This document shows positions 11,101-21,800 of a stretch of DNA of 64,000 nt, one piece after another (positions within the stretch are counted from its first letter, which is position 1; each line of letters opens with the position of its first letter). The notes under the pieces are model-generated. The model saw only the letters and a program-made list of their open reading frames with translations, had not been told where the DNA came from and searched no databases. The DNA is from Anthoceros angustus. Its lineage: Eukaryota; Streptophyta; Anthocerotopsida; Anthocerotales; Anthocerotaceae. Where the stretch lies: contig MU008187.1 of the NCBI GenBank assembly GCA_010909165.1, forward strand, positions 66,247 through 130,246. The letters are read 5' to 3'. The position numbers and the translations under genes are program-made.

Positions 11101-12580
11101 CCGGACGCAGAGGAGGAATTGACCCATGAGCCACACCGCCGAGGCCCCACCCAATTCTGGGCAAAAGAATTGAGCTTGTCCGAGAAGGATGCATCCCAGG
11201 CCCAGGTAGTCCCACTTGGTTTGAGCAGGATGAAAGAGAAGACTGGAGATCTTCTAGATGACCACCAACAAACCTTGTCTGCGTTGTGGCATCCTGACTA
11301 TTTGGATAAGAGCAAGGAGGATGCGAACGATATCGCCGCGAATGCTATGGACGAAAACGACAATTTTGAGGATCCCGAGGATGCTGTACTCCAAAGGATG
11401 GAAGTTGTGTTAGATAGCGTGTCAGGACAATGCCTCCCGAGCCACAGCCTGCCGAATCGTAGGGAATTAAGTCTAGTTTACTTTTGAAAGTACTATAACC
11501 CGCATGGTTAGAACTTAGATGGCGCATGCCGCGCCTCGATATCCCTTCTTTAACTATGAGCATTTTATTTGTTTTGTCAAGGATGATATCTGCTGCTCAA
11601 AATATCCATAGAGCACGTTCACCTATAAGACATTCGTCATGCACTGCAGAGGTCCTAAATGCACCAACATACTCATATTCAGGTGAAAGCACCAACAAAA
11701 TAGGGATGATCTAAACCACTAAACTTGCGATAACCGGATCGAGGGAACCCAATGGTCCCGGCAAAGCGGTTCGGGATATTCACCGGGTTCAAATATTATG
11801 GTGTTAAGAAGGCGTTCCCAATGTTGGAGGAGCTAGTCTTAGAGGTGGGGACGAAGTCGCGGCGTGGGTCGGGGTCCCCTGGCGTGGTGGACTCCTTTCA
11901 TGAGGCATGGCCTACGGTTGTGTTGTCGGTCGTTGTAGGTCAAGAGTTGGCGAATTTTCTGAGGCAAGTGCAAGTGCAGCCTGTAGAGGGAAAGTTAGAT
12001 GGCGCCTTGCTTGTTTAGGGGGCTGTTGTGAGAAGGTGTAGGCAACAATCGATCTCTCAAAATCCGGCAATTCACGGAAGTCTCATGGGACGAAACCCAA
12101 CGCGAAGCGACAAGTGATAAGTGTGGCCTTGATGGTGAATCTAAGCCCGGGATTTTCCTCCCACATGAGAGGATAAGTTGCGACTTTAGTTTGAAAGTAT
12201 CAGCCTGGCAAGCCTGAGTGTCCGGAAACATTTCTAGAGTTGCAAGCGTTGGTATTTGCTCAATGACAACGTGGGAGAGCTCTTGCGAGCTCAATGCATC
12301 GAAAAACAGTATTATGTGGATGGTTTGAACGGACCGCAGTTGCCCAGGGTCAAAACTGAGCTTTACAGCGATGATGAGGAGGAGTTGTTAGCTCGACATC
12401 GAGCAAGAGAGCAGGCATGGTTAGGAAAAGCACAAGTGGATGAGTATTTTGATCCAGAAGATGCCGGTGTGGCTGCTATGTTGGCTACAGGAATGACAAA
12501 GCACGACAAACCATCTAAACCTCAACTCCAAGACAACATGTTCAGGCAGTTTTATGGTCGGTTTTATGGAATCTGAATGC
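8101..12580 (+). pseudogene. Degenerate plus-strand coding-like region of unknown family
   Basis: Several plus-strand open stretches follow one another with acidic, non-random wording but frequent stops: 8125-9336 (403 codons, with ELEGDEDEAEYGPRMKRMAL and DDELFEEDGDNR near 8365-8480), 9697-10020 (helical, KLEGEWENVDKIFTKWEAME), 10704-11057, 11119-11487, 11752-12018 and 12256-12576 (LYSDDEEELLARHRAREQAW, ending FYGRFYGI then stop). I recognise no transposase, RT, gag, protease or integrase motif. All on one strand over 4.5 kb suggests the decayed internal region of one large element, or a decayed host gene. Parts of 8550-8970 are GC-rich and low in complexity. Confidence 0.35.
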
Positions 12581-12639
12581 CCAAAGTGGTGCTCCGATTT
12601 GTCGGCACATTTTGTCGCAGCACCAACTTTTGGCCGAGG

Positions 12640-12800
12640 GGCCATTTGCGGCTATTAGTTTTATTTCCTTATTGCAGTTAGGGCGGATTTGGCTACTGGT
12701 TAAGGCCTTTGTTTAGGTCCATGCCTTGTTTTGAGCCATTGTGTTCTAATAGTTTGCTAGCTTTGTGTGAGTCATGACTACTATGCGCTATGGCGCAGCT
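12640..12800. repeat. First copy of a repeat also seen at 13295-13330 and 17174-17300
   Basis: GCCATTTGCGGCTATTAGTTT and, further on, GTTAGGGCGG.TTTGG followed by TCCATGCCTTGTTTTGAGC and GTTTGCTAGCTTTGTGTGAG recur with a few differences at 13295 and 17174. The second copy is split by the solo LTR. Confidence 0.75.
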
Positions 12801-12844
12801 TGTCATGGCACATAGACCTTATGTCGATGGATAGGCATGTGGAA

Positions 12845-13010
12845 TATATGCATGTGTGTATGTAGTATGTATGGATGTAAGTACATATATGTGGCATGCA
12901 TATATGTGTAGATATATGTATGTGATATTTATACATGTGGCATGCATGTATGTGTAGATATATGTATGTGGTATTTATACATGTGGCATGCATGTGTGGT
13001 GTGTATGTAT
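12845..13010. repeat. 46-bp tandem repeat, TG/ATG-rich
   Basis: GTGGCATGCAT begins at 12891, 12937 and 12983, giving a period of 46 bp and about two full units plus a partial one. Units hold ATATATGTGTAGATATATGTATGTG.TATTTATACAT-type sequence. Confidence 0.85.
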
Positions 13011-13563
13011 GGGTGAGGGTCAAGTCATTTTGGACAAGCAAAACGACAAGTGTAGTTAAGCGAATGGCGGCTCCTTCCATGACTCACGACAGCGCGTGTT
13101 TTCTCAAAATCAAAGCAAGCCATTAAGAGATGGCGGTGCCAAGCAAGCAAGGGATTACAAAAGCGAGACAACTGCGGGAATGTCACGGATTGTTGATATT
13201 TGTTTCATGAGGAACATACAGATCCCATTCTCTTCTTGTGAGCTCTCGGAGTGGTGTGTCGATACACTTGCCCATGCAAGAGGCAAGTCGATTTTGCCAT
13301 TTGCGGCTATTAGTTTAGTTTCGTTAGCATGTTTGTGGAGTATCACATGTGTCCTAACCCTTCTCTGAATTGTCAGGATGAATGAATTTTTTTTGTTTTG
13401 GTGTCTTAGTATAGCGGAATGCTTTGGAATCGTCCGGGTAAGACCTTTTATACGGAAAGAGTCCTTGGCCCATGGTGATAATAACATTTTCTTGTCCTTG
13501 GGTTTTGACCCTAGTTAGGAAGGTTAGATATAGGGTCCTTGGGTTTTGGTAATTTTAGAAATA

Positions 13564-13584
13564 AAAAGTGTCTATATATGCTAG
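13564..13584 (+). promoter_or_regulatory. TATA box of the solo LTR
   Basis: GTCTATATATGCTAGG matches the CTATATATG core found at the same relative place in all the related LTRs. Confidence 0.6.
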
Positions 13585-13809
13585 GTGCGTACATTTTGCC
13601 ACAACAAGTGGGAGGTGGCTAGTTCCACCAGTGGCCGGAGACGGGGCGATGCACTGTGGGAGTTCACAACCCTAGTGGCGGAGCGGGCCGCCATCGGAGC
13701 GAAGGAAGAAGAACACACCGACATCGCGAGGTCGCGAATTTCCGTGAGCGAGCGGTGAGCGCAGCAGCGACGATGCAATGCAATCGCGCCAAATCACCGC
13801 TTTGCGGCA

Positions 13810-14121
13810 GTGGCGGTGGCGCGGCCGATCGAGGGCGCGGCGAGGAGGGAAACCACGCCGGGCGAATCGCGAAGGGGAAAAGAGGCTAAGTCGGAGGACC
13901 AGCAAGAGGAGCGAGTGAGCGCGAGGGTGGTGCTTTTCTCTCTCGACCAGCCGCTGCAGGGAGCCGAGTTTTTGAAGATGAAGGAGAAAGGAGATGGCGC
14001 CGAGCGCGTAATTCTCACCATACAAAGGCCCAACATGGACCACTGGAAGGTTAGAGCTGATGATCTTGTGCTGAACTGGCCTAGATTTCATGGAGAAGAA
14101 ATGGTGCCGACATTAGATTAG
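13810..14121 (+). pseudogene. LTR-encoded reading frame, first part (solo LTR copy)
   Basis: A 103-codon open frame starts Met-Ala-Val-Ala-Arg-Pro and ends VPTLD. It contains RPNMDHWKVRADDLVLNWP, sharing NMDHWKVR with the A-C LTRs. It has no known domain. In this copy the later motif FLHEVVKG (near 14410) is in a separate frame. Confidence 0.4.
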
Positions 14122-17100
14122 TGCAAGAGTGTGCCCGCCAACCGAGAACCAAAACGCAAGAGGGCGACGGAAGAGGCCGCAAAATTGATTTGGGGCTCTT
14201 CCGAGCCGTGTATGGGCGAAGAATCGGAAGATGGGAGCGGTGATTGACCCGCAGAGAAGAAAACTCGAAGTCAGCCGCGCCATGAAGCCTGGGAAGTGAG
14301 AGTTAACAATGGATGGGTGACTTGCTGTCTCGGTACCGTTGGGTTGGCCAAGTGGATTTTGTGTTTCCGAATCGAAAGTTAGATCACATGGCGGACCACT
14401 CGGTCTTCCTTCATGAGGTGGTCAAGGGCACGCAGATCGATTGGGGAGGATGATTTTGAAAGAGCGTGAAGAGAAGGCGAATTTGCTCTCCCTCCCTCGG
14501 CCTTCCTTGATTTCACCTTTTGATTCATGTGTTTGAGCATTCGGATGCCTAACGGAGTTGGAAGCCGTGGTTCCGCCTTCATAGCCGGAAACCGTCGAGA
14601 ACTCAAGGTGGAGGAGGAGGAATATAAGGAGGATTCAGGAAGGACTCCAGCTTGGGAATGCGCCTCACTAGAGGATTCGGATGAGGGTGGGGAGGTTTCC
14701 AAAGGCAAGAGGAAGAGGGTACGATCGAACGGGTCGGCCAAAAGGGGAAAACAAGAGAGGAAGGAACCCAGCCTACACCTAGGGTCACGAGGTCGAAGCA
14801 GGGACGCGTGAAGGAGGAGAAAATAAAAGGAGACGCAGTTGTCCCCTTCTGTGTGGGATGAGTCGCCGCCACTAGGGAGGTTGAACGGATAAAGGGTAGT
14901 TGCATCAACCCCTAGAGAGGGGCTAATTTCGGCACCCGTGACGGAGCTCAAGGACATTTTTGGCGATATCTCCTTAACCCGACCAAATAAGGGAGGAGTG
15001 ACGCGCGTAGAGAACTATTGTGGAAGGGAATGGGCACGGAATGAACAGCCCAATTTGGGAGTCCAGGCTCGCCACGCCATGGCTCGACTCAGTGATCTTC
15101 GACTGTGCAGCCATGGCTCTCACTTGGCTAAGTGTGCAACAAGAGAAGTTGCTCAAGGAGAAGTTGGAGGGCCCGGAGGGTGAGAACAAGGTGGCGAGGG
15201 TCGCAGACGGGAGTGCGAGGAGGCATTGTGCAAGGCATGTGAACAAGGCCATGACCACCCAACAGAGGCCCTAGTAAATCAAGTAAAAGGAGCGCACGAT
15301 TGAGGAGCTCCGAATGAGGTCATGCGAGTCCAAGAGGTGTGGAGATGATCGCGGAGAAATTCAAGAAATCATGAGAGATATAAGCGGAGAGAGATGAAGC
15401 TAGTCAAGAGAGAGGCAGTAAACCAAGAAGGGTGAGCAAGTACCCACCGCAGAGCAAGCAACCACTGGGAAGAAACCACCACGGTGGCTAAACCGCCACC
15501 GCCGCGTGGAAGAGGAACCGAGGTGGGGAAGCCACCGAGCGGGTGGGGGATACGACTCGGATTCCTAAGGCAGGCCTGTGATTGTCCACGGAGGAGAGGG
15601 TAAGGACCTCAAAGGCGAGTGCACAAGGCGTCGGATGAGGATGCTCATGTCCCCGCTACATGGTGAGCTGCTCACTCTAAATGTGTATGTGGTTGTTGGG
15701 ACAGAGGGGCGTAAACCATGGGTCAGACATCTTGATCGCCACGCTACCGCTGGTTCCTTCGAACGGGAGCGGGGCCTACCCCAAGTGGTGATCGAGGAGA
15801 TGAGCAAGCGAGGCCGAGTGGAGGGAGGAGCACACGATGTGGCTGTCCAAATGACGAGGAGTGGAATAATAGGCATAGGGCCTATAGACGCGATGCCCAC
15901 GAAAGACGCCAAGAAACCGCATGCAAGGAGGTGGAGGTTTTGGGGAGAATCGCCGATGAGGGCGGTGAGAGCGAGAGCGAGGGGACCCCATCTACCGCAT
16001 AGGCGAACAGCGGACGCCGCCACGCTGATTTTAGAGGAGCACATCATCGTGCCAAGGGTTTCTTTTCGTTAGGGATAGGATGTTTTGAGGGTCATGAGCC
16101 GTAGTTACCGGAATTGGTAGGAGCGCCCGTGGTAGTGGGCCATATTTTCTAGACATCGGAGAGGAGTGAGCGTGGAGATCCGCACTGGATGTATAAGAGA
16201 CCCTTTTGTGTCTCTCAATGACAATGTGTGTGAGCTTCCTGTGTTGAACCCACGCCGAGGTTGGTTAGAGACGCCGATCGCATCGGGTTCGATGCACCGC
16301 CTTCCACAAGAAGACCGGAAGATCCTCGGGGTGGTCGAGAGCGGAGTGGCCAAGCCCACGTCTGGGAGTGGTGGGGAGGTAATCGCGATGCCGGGAGGGT
16401 AGGAATTTCCGCGGGCTGGGTGAGATCGCCAAAGGCGAATCGCCCAAGCATCGACTGCTGTTTTCCGTCCTTCCCAAACCGCCACTGTAACGTGTTTTAT
16501 TCCATGAGGGAGGTCCGTGGCCCAAGGTGAGGTCTGTGGCCCAAGGTGAGGTCCGTGTGGAGAGAGAGAGAGAGGATTTATTTGTGGAGTGGGAGGTCCC
16601 TGAGGCGGAGTGTGGCCGAGGGGATTGTGATGCGCATGGGGAAAACGGAATGATCGAAAGAGTGGAAGTGAATGGTGAGATCACGGGAACCAGCGAGTGA
16701 GGCGCCCGCCATTCGAGGTCGGGGCATAACCCTGAGAAGATCCGATCGGGTATTCCCCGAAGAGAAGTAAGAGTACATGTAGGTGTGTGTATGTCCATAA
16801 CCCCAAGGACGCCAGAGAAGCCGTGGTGACAACACCCGCGACACGAGGGCGCTGTGGGGCCCGCCATGGTTGAACCAACCACACGGTGGTTGAGCCTTCC
16901 ACTGGTGGCGAGTCTTCCACGGTGGTAGTCTTCCACGGTTGAGTCTTCACTTGGTGGTCGAGTCTTCCAGGTGCAGTCTCCACTGGTGGGTTTGGGCATG
17001 GTAGCTGGGAGGGTAGTGATCGATTGTGGTAGGACCGAGTCCATAGTTTTAGAACATCTTGACACAAAACCATTCCCTTGGGATCGAATCCTAGGACTAT

Positions 17101-17173
17101 AACGACATAGAGGGTAAATGTGGCCTCTTTGGGCCTTCGGATGCAAAACCCATTCCACAATGTTGCATATTGA

Positions 17174-17300
17174 GTTAGGGCGGCTTTGGTTGCTGGTTAT
17201 GGCCTTTGTTAGGTCCATGCCTTGTTTTGAGCAATTGCGACAGGCTCTCGATAGTTTGCTAGCTTTGTGTGAGTCATGATCGGCGCCGCTATGGCGCGAC
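17174..17300. repeat. Right part of the second host-repeat copy
   Basis: GTTAGGGCGGCTTTGGTTGCTGG and the following TCCATGCCTTGTTTTGAGC and TAGTTTGCTAGCTTTGTGTGAG match 12676-12780. Its left part is at 13295-13330, on the other side of the solo LTR. Confidence 0.7.
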
Positions 17301-17774
17301 ACATGGGTTGAAAGCATTGGAGTCTTCGGTAGAGGTTTAATTTGAGGTACTTTTTATTTTTGATTTATTTCAAAAATATGATCTGAAGGACCATGCCAAG
17401 AAAATATATGTTCAGGATGGTAAGTTCAAAATATGGGTGAAAATAAATATATGCAGTGATACGTAACATCAAAGGACCTGTTTTGAGTAGATTCGCCATT
17501 CTGGGGTTAAAGATGTCTAGTCTGGGCAACTGAGTTATAACAGCCCTCGCATCGCTCGGGCTACGGTCGGGTCTCGCGCGTCGGCCCACCTGACTCAGCC
17601 GCGATGTTACGTTATGGAACATGCGCTCGTCGGGGCGCCTGGCTTAGAGGAGTCTCGCCTAACGGTATCGACTCCTCTGCGCAGGAGCGCCCTCCGAGCA
17701 CACGTTCCGTAATACAGAGCGAATCGACCCGTAAGTTATCTTTTCGTGGATGAAAGAAACATGATGAAAGAAAC
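17301..17774. other. No recognisable gene
   Basis: An AT-rich part (17340-17480) is followed by a CpG-rich part (17535-17720, GTTATAACAGCCCTCGC onwards) that could be a small LTR-like remnant. No partner copy was seen. Confidence 0.3.
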
Positions 17775-17942
17775 AATTGCGAAGGAGAGAAGTGCAAAAT
17801 GAGCTAATAGCTTGGTGAAAGTGGCAATCACGAGATCGAGAGGCGCAAAATGAGTCTGCCGGTAACTTGATGAAAGTGGCAATCGCGAGGCCGAGAGGCG
17901 CAAAATGAGCCTGCTGGTAGCTTGGTGAAAGTGGCAATCAGA
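17775..17942. repeat. 55-bp tandem repeat, three units
   Basis: CTTG.TGAAAGTGGCAATC begins at 17811, 17866 and 17921 (period 55 bp), with GAGAGGCGCAAAATGAG between. Units differ at a few positions. Confidence 0.9.
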
Positions 17943-18844
17943 GGTTCATTTTCTGCCAGACGTTCTGGGGTGAAGGCCATCGATATGATTGGTATCGATA
18001 TGGGGAAGCACTTCAACAGGTGCAAAGGAGCGCAGAAGGTAAAGTATTAACTAAAGCAATATTCATTTTGATTTCCGATTGATCTTGGCTTCGACGCGAT
18101 TCATCTTGGACCTGTTTCGAAAGCTATGTACATACTCCTGAAACGACTTATTGAAGACTGACTTTACCGGTTAATACACCAATAGGGCTGGCAAGGCTTG
18201 GGGCTCCTATCCATCAAGAGGGCGGCCACATTCCTGCTGCATACAACTCTACATACCAGGTGTTGAAGCTCGTTGAGGCCAAACAAAGGTAGCTCCTGAC
18301 GCACATGCACTGGTTCACGGAATCAAAACTGGTACAGACATCAAGCAGCCCCTTATCACATCACACCAAGACGTGGATTGGCGAACATAGGACATGTTCA
18401 ACCAGAGTACCATCTACCTGGATGTATTACGTCTAAGCAAATATATATACGGACCTGTACACCCTGCTAGAAAGCAGCGCTCGATTGCATCCAGATGCTT
18501 CAAAAGACTCTGGGCACCAGAATCTTCTCTAGAAATGTGTGCAATTTAAAACATCTACAAGTGCTGCCCAATTAGCCAGAGCACAGACACTCTACCAACT
18601 AATTCAGTCAGCATCTGACCGAAAGCTACTACATGAGACCGTGGCCAGGCATACCTGGAATACTGCGATTGACCTCCATGCCAAACCACCTTTCGATTCC
18701 TGCATTACCGGTTGCAGCATTATTGCTTATGAAGCTCAATATATCATGTCCCTTGTTCGCATGTCCAACATCTGAGCCATAATGTGCCGCAGAAATGAAC
18801 CCCCCTGGTGGCAGATGTCCACCTCCTAGCTGCCCAGGAGGTTG

Positions 18845-21800
18845 CGCACGGGCATTATGTCCGGGTTGATGAAAGATTGCATTGTGGACAGAGTACAGAA
18901 GGCCCGCTCACGGGAAAATGGGAATCCGGCTGTCCTTGCTTAGATGCAAGACCGTGAGGTTCTATAGGATGATCATGAATAAAAGGACCACCGTTCATGC
19001 CTGAAAGAAAGGTCCTCTTGAAACGCGCCAGGCCCAATGAACTGATTAGGAACTGGGCCCACAGGACCAACCTGGTGATACGCCCCTTGTCCAAGATGTG
19101 CGGGTGGTGACTGAAAATGGATTGACCCCGATGCTGAGGCATGCAGAAAGGACCTGCCCCCATTGTCAGGCATAGGACCATATCCAAAATAAGGGAATTC
19201 CACAGCACTAGCACCACCGAACTGAGGCTGCATCTGCTGCTGAGGCCGATATGGCTGATGCGAAAATCCCGAGTACCCACCCGGACTTGGCCCCTGTGAC
19301 ACCAAGGACTGCTGTAGGTGGTGATGAAGAGGCGTAGGATGTGCGTGGAGGCCTACAACTGAGGATGAAAGGGGCCTGTACAACGGAGCGATTGGAAGAC
19401 CAGATTGGGGCTGCTGCAGAAGCTGTCCCTGATAACTGGAGTAAGCAGCTTGATGCGGTCGCATAAGGCTGCCTTTCAGCTGAGCTGAAGCACTTGCTCG
19501 GGGTTGAGGTTGAGCTCCACCTGAATACCCAGCCAAACTACCATCCAGTGTTGACATCAACTCTGTTGCCTTACTTTTTGATGATGCACCAGTTCTCTCG
19601 CTCTTGCCAAATACAGAACCATTTGAGGCAGGACATGCCTCCTCCACTCATCTTCAAATGCCCAGGAACAAGTGGAATTCTGTTTACCTGAACTGAGACT
19701 CTCCTGCGTGTCCACTGCAATCAAATCCTCAGCAATATCAGCCAAACTTGAAGGAAGCTTCAACGGACTGTCCAAAATGGAACTTCCTAATGAAGAGTCT
19801 CTTTTGAATCAGGAATCCTTGCAAGAGGTGACCTTTCAGGAGAACATCATGGCCAGTTCCAAAAACCCATCCACTTCAGCACCGATGGGTCTTGTCACAA
19901 CCTGCATGGGATTGCTCAATTTCACAAGCTCCCTTTCTGTAGGTTCAACAGAGCAGCCCTCATCTTCACATAAGTTGGTCGTCAGGACACTTCCATAGCT
20001 GCCTTGGGGTGTCAATCTCTTCGACTCTTGTGCTGTAAGTGGGTAGCCAGTTGCCCACATGAATTGGCTAACACTTGGAGACAGAGGAACACTCTCACTG
20101 CCTGATGTAGAGCTTGTTTTTAAACACGGTCCACATCCCTGATCTCCCTATGAGATTCTTCAGAGGTCGAATCAGATGCTGCTGGTCTGGACACTCGGCC
20201 AATAGTACCATAGGATGGCTTTGAAGCACCACTAATACCTAAAGAAGTCTGCGGACACTGTTGAAAGATGATAGTGAGGGCTGTTGCACATCATCTTTTC
20301 CTTCAATTGCCTTGTCCGAAGGAGTCTTCATGGAGACAGGCTTATCCTGAGCTCGCAGTTCATTCATGAATGCCTTCCCAAACAGTGACTCCAAAGTACC
20401 ATACTCCCCAGAGATTTTTGTGTCAATCTGCGAACTAGCCTGACCCTTGGAAGCCCAGTCCAGGTGAATTGATTCGTTAATTAAGCCCTGATAATCCGCT
20501 GGATGCACTTCTGCACTGACAGCAACCTCAACTGCTTGAGGGACTTGGCTACTGATCTGTGAACTGAGGATTTCCTCTGCAACAGTGACAATAGATGCCG
20601 AGCATGACCATCTGAGGTCTCAGCTTGTTGCCCTCTGAATCCAGCAAACCATTGGGCACTGTCGTAGTGAGAACCCTGCTTCAACTGTACGATCTGCTTC
20701 AGCAATAATTGAAAGCTCAATATCTTCACAAGTAAGGAAAACAGGGGAAGCTTTGAATCACGGCTTCTGCTGGTGCAGAGGACTCGTGGCTCTCCTTCCG
20801 TGAAATCCTCGCAGAACCACCTTACCCTGATATCAAGCACATCCAATGCCCCAAAGCTTGTTGATGATCCAGTATCCACAGCCGCAAGACCCTTCTCAAT
20901 GTCCTCCAAGGATGGGCCAGGTGGCATCGAAGACTCGACCTTGGTGCTTTCGAGGTAGAGAAGTTGAAGAAACTGAATGCTGATCCTGCAGCAAAGACTC
21001 AGAAATCCTTCTTCCACCAGTGTGACACAGATGCAGAAGACTTCCCACCTTTTGGCAAAGGTGAAAGACCATCAGCAGAGTCTGCAGAAAACTTCCCTGA
21101 AATTTCTGTTGCACAAACCACAAGTCAAGATATCAAAATCCTCTCAACACACAGCAAGCAATTTAGCCACTAAGTAAGATATCTACTACCAAGAAACTCA
21201 AAGGATACTACTTAAAGCCCTGTTAGAGGATACCTTCAGGATCAGACCATTTTACAAGTTTCAGACTGTCCTGGTCAAAATCAGACCAAGCATGTTCTCC
21301 CTGCGTCCAGGGTGTTTTCCTAACAGGCCATTAATTCATGGCAATGTGAAAGACAATCAATTCAATTGACAGACACTGAACCTAGATACAAATTCAAATC
21401 TCCTTCCATGGTAGCTTGCTTCATAGACTTGATGATGGATGAAAACAAGCCAAGTGTATACCGTAAACAGAGGGAGTGAGCGTGGTTGCCATCCATGCTT
21501 GCTTTTGGCAGCTTATCCAGCACAGAACGTGGCTCGGTACTTAAACCGGCTGCCATCCCATCTGAGTTGATGTTCTCAAATTGCATATCCTTAGGCTTTG
21601 AACCTCCATTGATACTGAGGTCCCAGTCATCCAAACTCTCCTCCGCTTGCCTTCTGTTGCTTGTCTCAGCATCCAACAGTGGATGGAGTATTGTGATCGG
21701 ATTTTCTACGATTGTCTTTGAAGATGGAAGCACAGAGATTATCTTATAATTTTTGTCATGATCTCTCCGTTCTAGGGCAGTTGAAGTATCTGCCTCCTGC

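Larger units (their letters stand above)
13330..17159 (+). mobile_element. Solo LTR (about 3.8 kb) of a gypsy family related to elements A-C
   Basis: The block starts TGTTTGTGG and ends CCATTCCACA. It shares the landmarks of the A/B/C LTRs in the same order: 'GTCCTTGGCCCATGG' and a TATA box (GTCTATATATG, near 13570), a PNMDHWKVR-coding stretch (near 14030), an FLHEVVKG-coding stretch (near 14410), a GA tract (16561-16574), a GTGTGTG tract (near 16780), and the terminal 'ACCATTCCCTTGGGA.CGAATCCTA' (near 17068). No internal region, PBS or PPT flanks it, so it looks like a solo LTR left by recombination. It interrupts a duplicated host repeat. It is clearly diverged from the A-C LTRs. Confidence 0.7.
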
